DNA of 64,000 nucleotides from a virus. Made by a program: the position numbers and the translations under genes. Each line of letters begins with the position of its first letter. Within the stretch, counting starts at the first letter, position 1. This document shows, one piece after another, positions 41,988 to 49,200 of the stretch. Location of the stretch: positions 92,712 to 156,711 of the IMG/VR virus record IMGVR_UViG_3300042197_002147, one strand, 5' to 3'. The notes under the pieces were generated by a model, which made no database searches, had not been told where the DNA came from, and saw nothing but the letters and a program-made list of their open reading frames with translations.

Positions 41988-43247
41988 ATGTCTACTCTCT
42001 CTGCCAAGCAGAACTCGTTCGTTTCCGCTCTCGCCTCCATCACCACCGCGTCGCCCGTGTCGCGTCAGGATCTCCTGCGCGCCGCGAACAGCATCGGGCA
42101 GAAGTTCCCGCCCGCGTGGATCGTCAAGGACACCGCGCGCCACGCCGGTCGCGGTCTGTTCCATGTCCCCGAACTGACCGGCGGTGCGGTGACGGCCGCT
42201 CCCGCGACCAAGAAGGTCGCCGCGCCCAAGTCGGAACCCGCGCCCGTCAAGTCGGTGCCGGTTGCGACTGCGCCGGTCAAGATCGCCGCTGCTGCGCCCA
42301 TGCAACTCGCTGGCGCTGCTGCGTCCGTCATGGGTATGACGGGTGGCGAGCGTTCGACGCTCATCCCCGCCGTCTGCCCGGAGTATGTCGCGTGGGGTCA
42401 CTTCAGCGACATCGAAAAGATTCTCAAGACCGGGATGTTCGCGCCGGTGTTCGTCACGGGTCTGTCGGGCAACGGCAAGACCACGATGATCGAACAGGTC
42501 TGCGCGAAGCTCGGGCGCGAGTGCTTCCGCGTCAACATCGTCGCGGAGACTGACGAGGACGATCTGTTCGGCGGTTTCCGTCTGAACAACGGGAACATGG
42601 AGTGGCACGACGGCCCCGTTGTGCTTGCGATGAAGCGCGGCGCGGTGCTGCTGCTTGACGAGATCGACCTCGGCAGCGACAAGCTCATGTGCTTGCAGTC
42701 GGTGCTTGAGGGCAAGGGCGTCTACCTCAAGAAGATCAACCAGTGGGTCGTGCCGCAGTCCGGGTTCACGGTGTTCGCCACCGCGAACACGAAGGGCAAG
42801 GGTGACGAGGCGGGTCGGTTCGCCGGCACTCGCGTCCTCAACGAGGCGATGCTTGACCGTTTCGACTACACCTACGAGCAGGAGTACGCCAGCAAGGCGA
42901 CCGAGAAGAAGATCCTGCTGCGCGCCATGAAGAAGTTCGGCGCGACGGACGATGCGTTCGCGGACAACCTCACCAAGTGGGCGGACATGATCCGCAAGGC
43001 GTACATGGAGGGCGCCTGCGACGAGATCATCTCCACTCGCCGTCTGATCAACATCTGCAAGGCGAACATCGTGTTCGCTGACAAGGTGAAGGCGGTCAAG
43101 ATGGCGCTGTGCCGGTTCGACACTTCCACGCAGGAGTCGTTCTTCAACTCGTACAGCAAGATCGACGCGGAGGTTGCGAACGCGCAGGACGCCGCTGCTG
43201 CTGCCCAGGCGCAGCCCACGCAGACCACCACCACTTGCCCGTTCTGA
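41988..43247 (+). CDS. MoxR/CobS-like AAA+ ATPase
   Basis: A 419-residue ATPase. Residues 1-60 form a small domain ending P-P-A-W-I-V-K-D, then G-R-G-L-F-H-V-P, which recurs alone in the gene at 48340. An Ala/Pro-rich linker follows. The motor has Walker A G-L-S-G-N-G-K-T-T, Walker B V-L-L-L-D-E-I-D, sensor I A-T-A-N-T and the R-V-L-N-E-A-M-L-D-R-F box. This matches CobS-type cobaltochelatase/MoxR ATPases common in T4-like phages. Its partner is the divergent vWA/CobT-like gene. It may remodel a protein or metal complex; cobalamin relevance is inferred. Confidence 0.88.
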   Translation: MSTLSAKQNSFVSALASITTASPVSRQDLLRAANSIGQKFPPAWIVKDTARHAGRGLFHVPELTGGAVTAAPATKKVAAPKSEPAPVKSVPVATAPVKIAAAAPMQLAGAAASVMGMTGGERSTLIPAVCPEYVAWGHFSDIEKILKTGMFAPVFVTGLSGNGKTTMIEQVCAKLGRECFRVNIVAETDEDDLFGGFRLNNGNMEWHDGPVVLAMKRGAVLLLDEIDLGSDKLMCLQSVLEGKGVYLKKINQWVVPQSGFTVFATANTKGKGDEAGRFAGTRVLNEAMLDRFDYTYEQEYASKATEKKILLRAMKKFGATDDAFADNLTKWADMIRKAYMEGACDEIISTRRLINICKANIVFADKVKAVKMALCRFDTSTQESFFNSYSKIDAEVANAQDAAAAAQAQPTQTTTTCPF

Positions 43248-43263
43248 TCGGAGGAACCACGCG

Positions 43264-43794
43264 ATGATGCCCATTCCCAAGAATCCTCCCTCCATCTCGG
43301 AGGGTTTTTCGTTTGAAGAAATCGTGAAGGGAATTCAAGAACTCACGATACTGGCGAAAGAAAACACCGTGAGTGATCCGATTCTCGAAAAGGAGTCCGA
43401 AGAAATGTCCGACAATCCGTACTGCGTTCAGCAACCGGGTGCCACACGCACTCCCCTGCGAACACCAAATCAAACTGTGCAGGGAAACCTCACCGCCGCA
43501 ACTCTGCGGGCCAATGGTGGTCGAAAGGTGTTTCACTTCTATTGGACTGGCGAGATGAACGACACGGAGTTTGTGCATCTGTTCGTTGAGTGTCCTCAAT
43601 CCAATCTTGGTTCCGACAGCGTACTCAATCGGACATTCATTCGTGAAGGATCGTGGATGATTGACAACAACACCTTCTACAGTCTGTCCAAGCAGGAGGC
43701 GCGGCGCATTTGGGATTATCTTCAGCGTCAGGGATACGCTTGCGAGAGCGGCGCGCGCCCGTTGGGAATGACCACGCTCATCAAACCGGAATAA
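43264..43794 (+). CDS. Hypothetical protein (176 aa), GC-rich island
   Basis: Start at 43264 follows GGAGGAACC. N-terminal 60 residues are disordered; residues 85-176 look globular (K-V-F-H-F-Y-W-T-G-E-M-N-D and S-K-Q-E-A-R-R-I-W-D-Y-L). The gene is 16 bp behind the AAA+ ATPase and ends in a strong terminator, so it belongs to that transcript. Function unknown. Confidence 0.55.
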   Translation: MMPIPKNPPSISEGFSFEEIVKGIQELTILAKENTVSDPILEKESEEMSDNPYCVQQPGATRTPLRTPNQTVQGNLTAATLRANGGRKVFHFYWTGEMNDTEFVHLFVECPQSNLGSDSVLNRTFIREGSWMIDNNTFYSLSKQEARRIWDYLQRQGYACESGARPLGMTTLIKPE

Positions 43795-43798
43795 AACG

Positions 43799-43823
43799 CC
43801 CGCGCCCAGGCGCGGGTTTTTTT
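43799..43823 (+). terminator. Intrinsic terminator
   Basis: CCCGCGC/GCGCGGG stem with CCAG loop, followed by seven T. Confidence 0.85.
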
Positions 43824-43833
43824 ATTTTACCCC

Positions 43834-43861
43834 TTGACTATCATCAAATGTTTGTTATAAT
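43834..43861 (+). promoter_or_regulatory. Strong host-type promoter
   Basis: TTGACT, 16 bp spacer, TATAAT (43856-43861). The next gene starts at 43888 with an AAGGAA ribosome site, so this promoter makes an ordinary leader. Confidence 0.8.
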
Positions 43862-43887
43862 AAATCTCGTTCAAGAAAGGAACACAT

Positions 43888-44103
43888 ATGAACACTACAA
43901 CTACTACCAATTCCAACGCTACGGGTTGCCCGATTGATTTCGCCGCTCTTGAGAACAACTCAAAGGCGGGGCGTGTCACCCTTGATATGCTCGTCGCTCA
44001 GACGGGTATGAACAAGGCATCGGTTCGCAAGGCGCTCGTCAGTCACTTCGGTTCGCGGATTACTTTCGCCCGAGGTCGCGTTGGTGGCATTCGCATCGTC
44101 TGA
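43888..44103 (+). CDS. Small helix-turn-helix-like protein (71 aa)
   Basis: A 71-residue protein with V-T-L-D-M-L-V-A-Q-T-G-M, then N-K-A-S-V-R-K-A-L-V-S-H-F-G, a plausible winged or simple helix-turn-helix. N-terminal Thr/Asn-rich tail. Strong promoter and AAGGAA site. A transcriptional regulator is a reasonable guess. Confidence 0.55.
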   Translation: MNTTTTTNSNATGCPIDFAALENNSKAGRVTLDMLVAQTGMNKASVRKALVSHFGSRITFARGRVGGIRIV

Positions 44104-44148
44104 TCGAATGCAACGCGCCGAGTGCAACGCTCGGCACATTCCCGGCCC

Positions 44149-44185
44149 AATGCCAATGGCAAAGCTTCGGCGTGCCATTGGCATT
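44149..44185. repeat. Perfect 13-bp inverted repeat
   Basis: AATGCCAATGGCA (44149-44161) and TGCCATTGGCATT (44173-44185), loop 11 nt. Just upstream GCCGAG/CTCGGC forms a second hairpin. No T-run follows, so a protein-binding site or RNA structure is as likely as a terminator. Confidence 0.55.
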
Positions 44186-44223
44186 GGCGCCAGATGGGGT
44201 GTGCCATTTCCACTTTTTGGTGG

Positions 44224-44251
44224 TTGACAAATTATAGGACTCAAGTATAAT
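44224..44251 (+). promoter_or_regulatory. Host-type promoter, leaderless
   Basis: TTGACA (44224-44229), 16 bp spacer, TATAAT (44246-44251), then 7 nt to the ATG at 44259. Both boxes are perfect consensus. Confidence 0.8.
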
Positions 44252-44258
44252 GGACAGC

Positions 44259-45008
44259 ATGACCAAGCACCCACTTTTCAAGGTTTGGAGTTTTCCTTCC
44301 GTTCAGATGACGCGCATGAGTGTCATTCGCAGCGAAATGGTCGTTCTCAATGTGAAGTACGAGGACAAGGACAAGGCGAAGCAGACCATCGGCGCGCAGT
44401 TCGATCCTCTCTCGCAGATGTGGTTCTTCAACAAGGACACGCGATGGAACCGCGATCTTGATCTGCACGGCACCGTGATGAAGTCGATCAACGACAACAA
44501 TTGGTTCGTCGGTTTCTCCTACACGGATCGTCGGTCATCTCTGACCAAGTACGAAACTCCGTACTGCAACTACTCCTGGCTCAACCAGCCTCTGACGCCG
44601 GACGAGCTCTCGGACAAGAATCGCGCCACAACCTACACTTGGTACAAGAAGGGCGACGACGGCGGACTGTTCCTGCCTCTCGTTGAGATCGTCATCGTCA
44701 AGCGTGAGGGACATTCGATTTCTTTCGTCGTGGTCTACCAAGATCATCCGATTGATTGTGTGGTGCAGTCCGTTCGTGAGATTCCGATGGAAGAGGCTCG
44801 CAAGTTGTGGGATGTGTGTGAGAAGAACTACAGGCCCAACACATACGGAGCAACGAGCGGATGGAACGCAAAGGCAAAGGACTTCATCGAACACGCGATT
44901 GTGGCGGCTGGTGTGGAAGCACTTGCCGTGGAGTCTGCCGTGAAAACGCCGATGTATCAGCACAAGACGCCTGTGAACAATCCGACCAACTATGCCCTCA
45001 CTGCCTAA
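44259..45008 (+). CDS. Hypothetical protein (249 aa), GC-rich island
   Basis: Start at 44259 is set by the promoter; an ATG 9 bp upstream lies inside the -10 box. Residues 15-75 (V-L-N-V-K-Y-E-D-K-D-K-A-K, then Q-M-W-F-F-N-K-D-T-R-W) look like a small domain of the kind seen in phage DUF5710-like proteins (x-V-P-F-x-E-K-x-x-A-K-x-x-G-A-x-W-D). A globular region and an Ala-rich end follow. Downstream genes overlap. Confidence 0.55.
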   Translation: MTKHPLFKVWSFPSVQMTRMSVIRSEMVVLNVKYEDKDKAKQTIGAQFDPLSQMWFFNKDTRWNRDLDLHGTVMKSINDNNWFVGFSYTDRRSSLTKYETPYCNYSWLNQPLTPDELSDKNRATTYTWYKKGDDGGLFLPLVEIVIVKREGHSISFVVVYQDHPIDCVVQSVREIPMEEARKLWDVCEKNYRPNTYGATSGWNAKAKDFIEHAIVAAGVEALAVESAVKTPMYQHKTPVNNPTNYALTA

Positions 45009-45318
45009 TTCGTACTTTGAGATTGTCTCGGACAACAACATCCCCGGTATGCGGCGACACGGTTTCCGCATTCGTTTCGATAGCGGGTACATGATCTCTG
45101 CCATTTTTGGTACGAACATCTATTGTTCGTGTCCTAATGAAATCACAGAGGTCAATCAGTACCCATCATGTGCCGATGTCGAAGTCGCCATCATTGGCCC
45201 CGATGGCGAGTTCGTGAAGTTCAAGGACGGCGAAGATGTGAAGGGTCGCGTGGCTCCTTCAGAGTTCGTGGAGATTGTTTCGTGGGTCAGCAAGATTGAA
45301 AGGAAAGAAAGCAAGTGA
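44992..45318 (+). CDS. Hypothetical protein (108 aa)
   Basis: Begins M-P-S-L-P-N-S-Y-F-E-I, overlapping the previous stop by 17 bp. A C-S-C-P motif and V-E-V-A-I-I-G-P-D-G-E-F are visible. Small beta-rich protein, family unknown. The 249-residue, 108-residue and 87-residue genes overlap in series and probably share the promoter at 44224. Confidence 0.5.
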   Translation: MPSLPNSYFEIVSDNNIPGMRRHGFRIRFDSGYMISAIFGTNIYCSCPNEITEVNQYPSCADVEVAIIGPDGEFVKFKDGEDVKGRVAPSEFVEIVSWVSKIERKESK

Positions 45319-45578
45319 ACACCTTTGACAACGGCGACGAGGAAATCTCGTCATTTATGAATGAACTCAACTCCATCGTGAAGAAGGCGAGTGAGAGGTT
45401 CGCGCAGTGCGAGGAACGGCTCGAACAGTTCATCAAGCAGGAACTCATTGAGATTCTTGTCGATGAGAACGGGTACTTTCACTACAGAGTGACGGACAAA
45501 GGCATACAGCAACTCCGCGAGGATGGTCTTGTTCTCCCTCCGGGCGACAACTTCATCAATCCGTGGAGGCTCGCATGA
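45315..45578 (+). CDS. Hypothetical protein (87 aa)
   Basis: An 87-residue acidic protein with an N-terminal coiled coil (E-R-F-A-Q-C-E-E-R-L-E-Q-F) and a possible winged-helix end (Y-R-V-T-D-K-G-I-Q-Q-L). It overlaps both neighbours by 4 bp. GTG start with AGGAAAG upstream. A small DNA-binding protein is possible but unproven; no close family is recognised. Confidence 0.5.
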   Translation: MNTFDNGDEEISSFMNELNSIVKKASERFAQCEERLEQFIKQELIEILVDENGYFHYRVTDKGIQQLREDGLVLPPGDNFINPWRLA

Positions 45579-45850
45579 GTGCCTATCCCCACATGGTCAC
45601 GATTGAACGGGATGGAATCGACGCGAACTATCTGTTCTCTACTGCCGAAGAGGCGGAGAAGTTCTACAGAAAGATGGATCGCCATTACATGATCGTGGAC
45701 TCAGAGACTTGGGTTTTTTCGCCAACGCAACTCCGTGTGTTTGACAAGCACGAAGATGCTCTCGCGGAGGAACTTGACGGGGAAGCACTCGCTCTAAATA
45801 CAGAGGCAGACGAGAACAACGATTTGTTCCGAACCACAGACGGAGAATAA
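45575..45850 (+). CDS. Hypothetical acidic protein (91 aa)
   Basis: Start at 45575 overlaps the previous stop (ATGA). Contains Y-L-F-S-T-A-E-E-A-E-K-F-Y and an acidic C-terminal half (E-E-L-D-G-E-A-L-A, then E-A-D-E-N-N-D). No family recognised. The ATGA overlap implies translational coupling with the 87-residue gene, so it probably belongs to the same early-type transcript. Confidence 0.5.
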   Translation: MSAYPHMVTIERDGIDANYLFSTAEEAEKFYRKMDRHYMIVDSETWVFSPTQLRVFDKHEDALAEELDGEALALNTEADENNDLFRTTDGE

Positions 45851-45852
45851 AA

Positions 45853-46110
45853 ATGGAAAACAAAAACATCACAGGACGACTTTTGGAAATGGCGGACAGG
45901 TGGCAGAATGCTGACCGCGATGTGTTTCGTGTGTGCCGTGATGCTGCTGAGGAAGTCCGCGTTCTTCAGACGCAGATCGAAGGAATGAAGCGGGAGATTG
46001 CCGTTTATCAGAGCTGGTCATCTCCTCGTTTTTGGCCAGAAACCGGCTACCACACTCAGTATAAAGACCCAACGAGCAGCCTTGGGTGGGGAAAGGGCAA
46101 GGATGAATAA
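45853..46110 (+). CDS. Hypothetical coiled-coil protein (85 aa)
   Basis: An 85-residue protein whose first 55 residues form a helical coiled coil (A-A-E-E-V-R-V-L-Q-T-Q-I-E-G-M-K-R), then a Trp/Tyr/Pro-rich tail. It is the first of several small coiled-coil genes in tandem (to 47261). It starts 2 bp after the previous stop and overlaps the membrane peptide gene at 46103 by 8 bp. Confidence 0.5.
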   Translation: MENKNITGRLLEMADRWQNADRDVFRVCRDAAEEVRVLQTQIEGMKREIAVYQSWSSPRFWPETGYHTQYKDPTSSLGWGKGKDE

Positions 46111-46225
46111 TCCTCCGCCCTTTTGGTCGTTCATGCTTCTCGCCTTTGCGCCTGTTTTGGTTCTCGTTCTTTGCGAGGTCTATATCCATGTGAGAGAGGC
46201 GATTCGCAAAAAGTGGTACTACTGA
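46103..46225 (+). CDS. Small single-pass membrane peptide (40 aa)
   Basis: A 40-residue peptide, M-N-N-P-P-P-F-W-S-F-M followed by a hydrophobic helix (L-L-A-F-A-P-V-L-V-L-V-L) and a basic end (I-R-K-K-W-Y-Y). It overlaps the previous stop by 8 bp and is preceded by AAGG. Likely inner-membrane. Confidence 0.45.
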   Translation: MNNPPPFWSFMLLAFAPVLVLVLCEVYIHVREAIRKKWYY

Positions 46226-46227
46226 AA

Positions 46228-46479
46228 ATGCCAAACTACGAACCAATAGACTACCGCCTACGCTGCCATACCAAGCGCACCGATCTTCCTGCGGATGTTC
46301 TGCGGGACATTGGTGAGGCGTATGCGGAGATTGAACAGTTGCAAAAGGAGCGCGACGAGGCGAGGCTGCGGACGGGACGCATCTTCAACGAGATCGACTG
46401 CCGAATCGAACACGGCGCCGATAGCAATGGACATCTTGAAGCCATCCGCAACTTGTTCAAGGAGAACAACAATGCTTGA
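46228..46479 (+). CDS. Hypothetical coiled-coil protein (83 aa), paralogue of 46527
   Basis: Contains A-E-I-E-Q-L-Q-K-E-R-D-E-A-R-L-R, which closely matches K-E-I-E-R-L-R-N-E-R-D-E-A-R in the gene at 46527. The two small genes therefore look duplicated. Function unknown. The 20-codon reading frame at 46472-46534 lies between the two copies and overlaps both, so all three are probably read from one transcript. Confidence 0.5.
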   Translation: MPNYEPIDYRLRCHTKRTDLPADVLRDIGEAYAEIEQLQKERDEARLRTGRIFNEIDCRIEHGADSNGHLEAIRNLFKENNNA

Positions 46480-46534
46480 CAAACAATCGCTTGCAGAACT
46501 GGCTGACATTTACAAGGAGAACACAAATGACTGA
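46472..46534 (+). CDS. Candidate 20-residue peptide
   Basis: A 20-codon frame, M-L-D-K-Q-S-L-A-E-L-A-D and onward, with an AAGGAG site 8-9 nt before its ATG. It overlaps the previous stop and the next start, both of which carry similar AAGGAGAACA leaders. Possibly a translated coupling peptide. Confidence 0.35.
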   Translation: MLDKQSLAELADIYKENTND

Positions 46535-46805
46535 CACCACCCCCAAGTTTGACCCCATCCCCCGCCTTCAGCAGATTGCCGCAACCATTGAGGAGAGTGG
46601 TGCAGACATCTTTGATGCTCCCGCCACCGCTGTTCACTACATTGAGTGCGCCATCAAGGAGATTGAGCGTCTACGCAACGAGCGCGACGAGGCGAGGCGG
46701 ATGCTGTGTATCGAATTGGAGGAGCATGGACCTGTCCGCCGGAACAAGGAGCAGATCGCCATGTGGTGTGGCTGGGACTGCTTCAAGGAGGACGGCAATG
46801 GATGA
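46527..46805 (+). CDS. Hypothetical protein (92 aa), paralogue of 46228
   Basis: A 92-residue protein starting M-T-D-T-T-P-K-F-D-P-I-P. Helical with E-R-L-R-N-E-R-D-E-A-R-R. Shares this segment with the protein at 46228. Ends with a Trp/Cys segment (M-W-C-G-W-D-C-F). AAGGAG precedes the start. Confidence 0.5.
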   Translation: MTDTTPKFDPIPRLQQIAATIEESGADIFDAPATAVHYIECAIKEIERLRNERDEARRMLCIELEEHGPVRRNKEQIAMWCGWDCFKEDGNG

Positions 46806-47079
46806 CAAGAGATGGCAGGAACTGATGCAACCCTTCAACGGGGACGAGAGCATCACGCTCACACCCGAAGAACTACAAGAGGGATGGCATTGGTGCGAGG
46901 AGTGGGATGGACTGTTGATTCATCCCGATGATGCCGAATTTCGCTCTTGCGCCTGTTCGTGGATGGATAAGTATCGCACACCCGAACGAATGGAAAGGCA
47001 CAAAAGGCAAGAAGCACTTGATCGAATCTCGGCCTTGGACGATGAGATGGGGCGAAACCCCGGACAGGAAAAACAATGA
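46798..47079 (+). CDS. Hypothetical protein (93 aa)
   Basis: Starts M-D-D-K-R-W-Q-E-L-M, contains L-T-P-E-E-L-Q-E-G-W-H-W-C-E-E-W-D-G-L-L and C-A-C-S-W. This GWHxCxEWDGLL(I)xPxD pattern recurs in small phage proteins of unknown role. It overlaps both neighbours by a few bases. Confidence 0.55.
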   Translation: MDDKRWQELMQPFNGDESITLTPEELQEGWHWCEEWDGLLIHPDDAEFRSCACSWMDKYRTPERMERHKRQEALDRISALDDEMGRNPGQEKQ

Positions 47080-47261
47080 TACAAGAACAACTTCAAAAAG
47101 AGAATGAGATTCTAAAGGCAGAGCTCGAAGCAACCAAAAATGCCCTTTACAAGATGGAGGAGCGCGCCGTTTGGTGGGAGCATACCGCCAATGTGTACAG
47201 GGAACAAATCGAAGAAATCAACGACAACCCGGTTGGATCAATCACCGAAGGCGCCGATTGA
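47076..47261 (+). CDS. Small coiled-coil protein (61 aa)
   Basis: A 61-residue coiled coil (Q-K-E-N-E-I-L-K-A-E-L-E-A, then W-E-H-T-A-N-V-Y). Overlaps the previous gene by 4 bp. It is convergent with the late gene at 47264 and ends 2 bp from it. It is the last of the tandem small coiled-coil genes that begin at 45853. Function unknown. Confidence 0.5.
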   Translation: MIQEQLQKENEILKAELEATKNALYKMEERAVWWEHTANVYREQIEEINDNPVGSITEGAD

Positions 47262-47263
47262 CA

Positions 47264-47668
47264 TCATTTGTCGTCATGTAGATTGCGAACAGGAACACCG
47301 AGTCTGCTGCCAACTCTGCGGTAGATTCGGTCTTTCTTTTCATTGTCAGTCTCAAAGTAAATCACAGACGGCTTGTGTTGCTTCACGAAGTGTTGCACAT
47401 GGGAGAACACCGAGGACAGAACTTTTGTTCTGTCCTTTTTTTGTGGCGCCACTTTGTGCTTGCCGTCTACGCGAAATGCGACATAGACTTCCCCTGCGCC
47501 GCTTTCCGGTCTTTCACCGACTCCAAATATTTTGGTTTCAAGTTTATTTTTCTTGTCAATGTATTTGGTATGCACGCCGTTCCATTCTGTTGTCATATGG
47601 GGGTGCTGCACTGGGACACGGCGTTTAGGCGAAAAGATTTCAGAGAGGTACTGACGGAATGATTTCAC
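47264..47668 (-). CDS. Capsid-targeted protein, paralogue of 52798
   Basis: A 134-residue protein starting (GTG) M-K-S-F-R-Q-Y-L-S-E-I-F, nearly identical to the leader of the gene at 52798 (M-K-S-F-R-K-Y-L-S-E-I-F). The C-terminal parts also match: F-S-H-V-Q-H-F-V-K-Q-H and R-I-Y-R-R-V-G-S-R-L-G-V here, against F-D-H-V-K-H-F-V and R-I-Y-Q-A-V-A-K-R-L-G-V there. It has a late promoter, unlike the rest of the GC-rich island, and its GC content is intermediate. Confidence 0.65.
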   Translation of the reverse strand: MKSFRQYLSEIFSPKRRVPVQHPHMTTEWNGVHTKYIDKKNKLETKIFGVGERPESGAGEVYVAFRVDGKHKVAPQKKDRTKVLSSVFSHVQHFVKQHKPSVIYFETDNEKKDRIYRRVGSRLGVPVRNLHDDK

Positions 47669-47689
47669 TAGTAGATGTTCTCCAAGTAG

Positions 47690-47697
47690 TATTTATA
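47690..47697 (-). promoter_or_regulatory. T4-type late promoter (TATAAATA)
   Basis: Perfect TATAAATA on the - strand, 22 bp before the GTG start of the MKSF gene at 47668. Confidence 0.65.
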
Positions 47698-47942
47698 TGT
47701 CTGTGATCGGGGGTATGGAGGGGGTGTGGAGTGGGGTAAGGTGGGAGAGAGTGGGACTGGCGCCATTTGTGTGCCATTTTGGGGGTGCCGAGGGGGTCGC
47801 TGGCAGTGCGGAGCAAAAGGGTGGCGGGAATGTGGCACTTAGGCGTATTTCTAGACTTCCCCCGCCACGCGCCAAAGGTCCGCCCAAAGCTTAGAGCCCA
47901 TTGCCACGGCAAAACACGCCAATAAATCTAGGGTTTTTTCTC
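47698..47942. other. G-rich intergenic stretch without genes
   Basis: This gap before the acidic gene has several G runs of 3-5 (47709-47755) that could form a G-quadruplex on the + strand. It also has TGTGCCATTT-like segments resembling 44201-44215. I see no coding frame. Confidence 0.4.
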
Positions 47943-47971
47943 TTGCGTCCGATAACCTTTTCCTATACAAT
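47943..47971 (+). promoter_or_regulatory. Host-type promoter, leaderless, for the acidic protein gene
   Basis: TTGCGT (47943-47948), 17 bp spacer, TACAAT (47966-47971), then 7 nt to the ATG at 47979. The spacer begins with CCGATAAC, a copy of the repeated motif. Confidence 0.75.
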
Positions 47972-47978
47972 ACATCCC

Positions 47979-48305
47979 ATGAAGAACGATTCTACCCCCG
48001 TGGATGACTTTGACGCAAACATCACCTGTGAGGAATTCTACATGGAACGCGATTGGGAAGACGACGAGGACGAGGATTTCGAGGACGAGGATGAGCTCGA
48101 TGACGACTCGGACGACTTTGATGACGAGGACTCAGACGATGAGGACTACGAGGACGATGACGAGGATGACGACTACGAGGACGACGACGAGGATTGGGAG
48201 GACATGGAGGATGATGTCTCCGACTGCTTTGAGTGCGACGGCAGCGTGAGCGAGAATGGGTTCGCACGCCTTTTCGACATGGAGCGCCGTGGTTATTTCG
48301 CATAA
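47979..48305 (+). CDS. Extremely acidic protein (108 aa), possible DNA mimic
   Basis: About half of the 108 residues are Asp or Glu; residues 23-78 are an almost unbroken acidic run broken only by Trp, Tyr, Phe and Ser. A short C-F-E-C motif and a normal C-terminal segment (F-A-R-L-F-D-M-E-R-R) follow. Such composition is typical of DNA-mimic and anti-restriction proteins or histone-like-protein inhibitors. Its near-consensus leaderless promoter suggests early expression, fitting a counter-defence role. This is inference from composition and context. Confidence 0.65.
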   Translation: MKNDSTPVDDFDANITCEEFYMERDWEDDEDEDFEDEDELDDDSDDFDDEDSDDEDYEDDDEDDDYEDDDEDWEDMEDDVSDCFECDGSVSENGFARLFDMERRGYFA

Positions 48306-48339
48306 TGTCGTTTCGCAATTCGTTTACGGAATCTCACAC

Positions 48340-48606
48340 ATGAATCTCAAGAAGAATCAAATCAAGTTTTTGGAGTGGATCCACGCTGAAGGCGTGAATG
48401 CCGGTCAGACCAGTTTCTCTCGCGCCTTTCTCAAGACCGTTGCAATGAAGAACGGAATGGCGTGGGCGCCGGCTTGGATCGTCAAGAACAAGTCTCGAAA
48501 CATCAATCGCGGGTACTACAGCATTCCTGAGTACGCAACCTATGTGGCTTCGCTCGGAACCGTCACGGTGACGACTGAGCCCGCTACGGAAACTGTAGGC
48601 GTTTAA
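48340..48606 (+). CDS. Stand-alone copy of the CobS-like N-terminal domain (88 aa)
   Basis: An 88-residue protein with A-P-A-W-I-V-K-N-K-S-R-N, then N-R-G-Y-Y-S-I-P-E-Y. The AAA+ ATPase at 41988 has P-P-A-W-I-V-K-D-T-A-R-H, then G-R-G-L-F-H-V-P-E-L at the same distance from its start. This small domain probably binds a common partner or substrate; a free copy could act as adaptor or inhibitor of the ATPase. Confidence 0.6.
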   Translation: MNLKKNQIKFLEWIHAEGVNAGQTSFSRAFLKTVAMKNGMAWAPAWIVKNKSRNINRGYYSIPEYATYVASLGTVTVTTEPATETVGV

Positions 48607-48685
48607 AGACCCATCTTCTCCCCTAGAGTGGGGGGAGAGGTAGTTTGTTCTACTTTCTCCCCTCACTCGCCTATTGAAAGACACC

Positions 48686-49087
48686 ATGCCACGAGAAAAC
48701 ATCATTGAAGTGATTCTGAACGAGGGCCGCGGTTCTCGCCTTTGGAAGTGGAGTCCGAACCTGACTGAGCATGAGTTCCCGCTGTGGTGGCAGGATCTCA
48801 AGGATTCGGATTTCATCAAGTTCTACTTCAACATCCGTTCGCTGCCCGGAAAGGTTCAGCCTTACAAGGCCATGACGAATGGCCGCAGCGACGCGCAGCG
48901 TATGCCGGGGGATCCCCTGCACTACCGGCCGTATTACTACTGCCACTTCAACGAGATGGACGATTCGTTCATCGCAATCGGTGAGGAAACGCTGCGATAC
49001 CGCCCGAGTTCACGCCGAGATTGGCGCGAGCACTGGCGCGATTGGGTGATGAAGCGAGAACAAGACCGAGCCGCAAATGCCTACTAA
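48686..49087 (+). CDS. Hypothetical protein (133 aa)
   Basis: A 133-residue protein with F-P-L-W-W-Q-D-L-K-D-S-D-F, Y-R-P-Y-Y-Y-C-H-F-N-E-M and an Arg/Trp-rich end (R-R-D-W-R-E-H-W-R-D-W). No family recognised. Followed by a perfect terminator. Confidence 0.5.
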   Translation: MPRENIIEVILNEGRGSRLWKWSPNLTEHEFPLWWQDLKDSDFIKFYFNIRSLPGKVQPYKAMTNGRSDAQRMPGDPLHYRPYYYCHFNEMDDSFIAIGEETLRYRPSSRRDWREHWRDWVMKREQDRAANAY

Positions 49088-49110
49088 TGTAGTGCATTAG
49101 GACTCGTTCG

Positions 49111-49139
49111 CCCCGTAGGTTCGCCTACGGGGTTTTTTT
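49111..49139 (+). terminator. Intrinsic terminator
   Basis: Perfect 9-bp stem CCCCGTAGG/CCTACGGGG with a TTCG tetraloop, then seven T. Confidence 0.92.
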
Positions 49140-49200
49140 ATAGCAATGAATAGGCATATGCCTAACAATGTACAACAATGCTATGCAATAGGCGCACAGA

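Noticed and set aside
41928-43295. 455-codon open frame on the - strand opposite the AAA+ gene
   Set aside because: Antisense shadow of the CobS-like ATPase; Arg/Leu-rich without recognisable motifs.
43859-43900. Leaderless reading for the gene at 43888
   Set aside because: The -10 box is 26 nt from the ATG and an AAGGAA site is present, so this promoter gives a normal leader.
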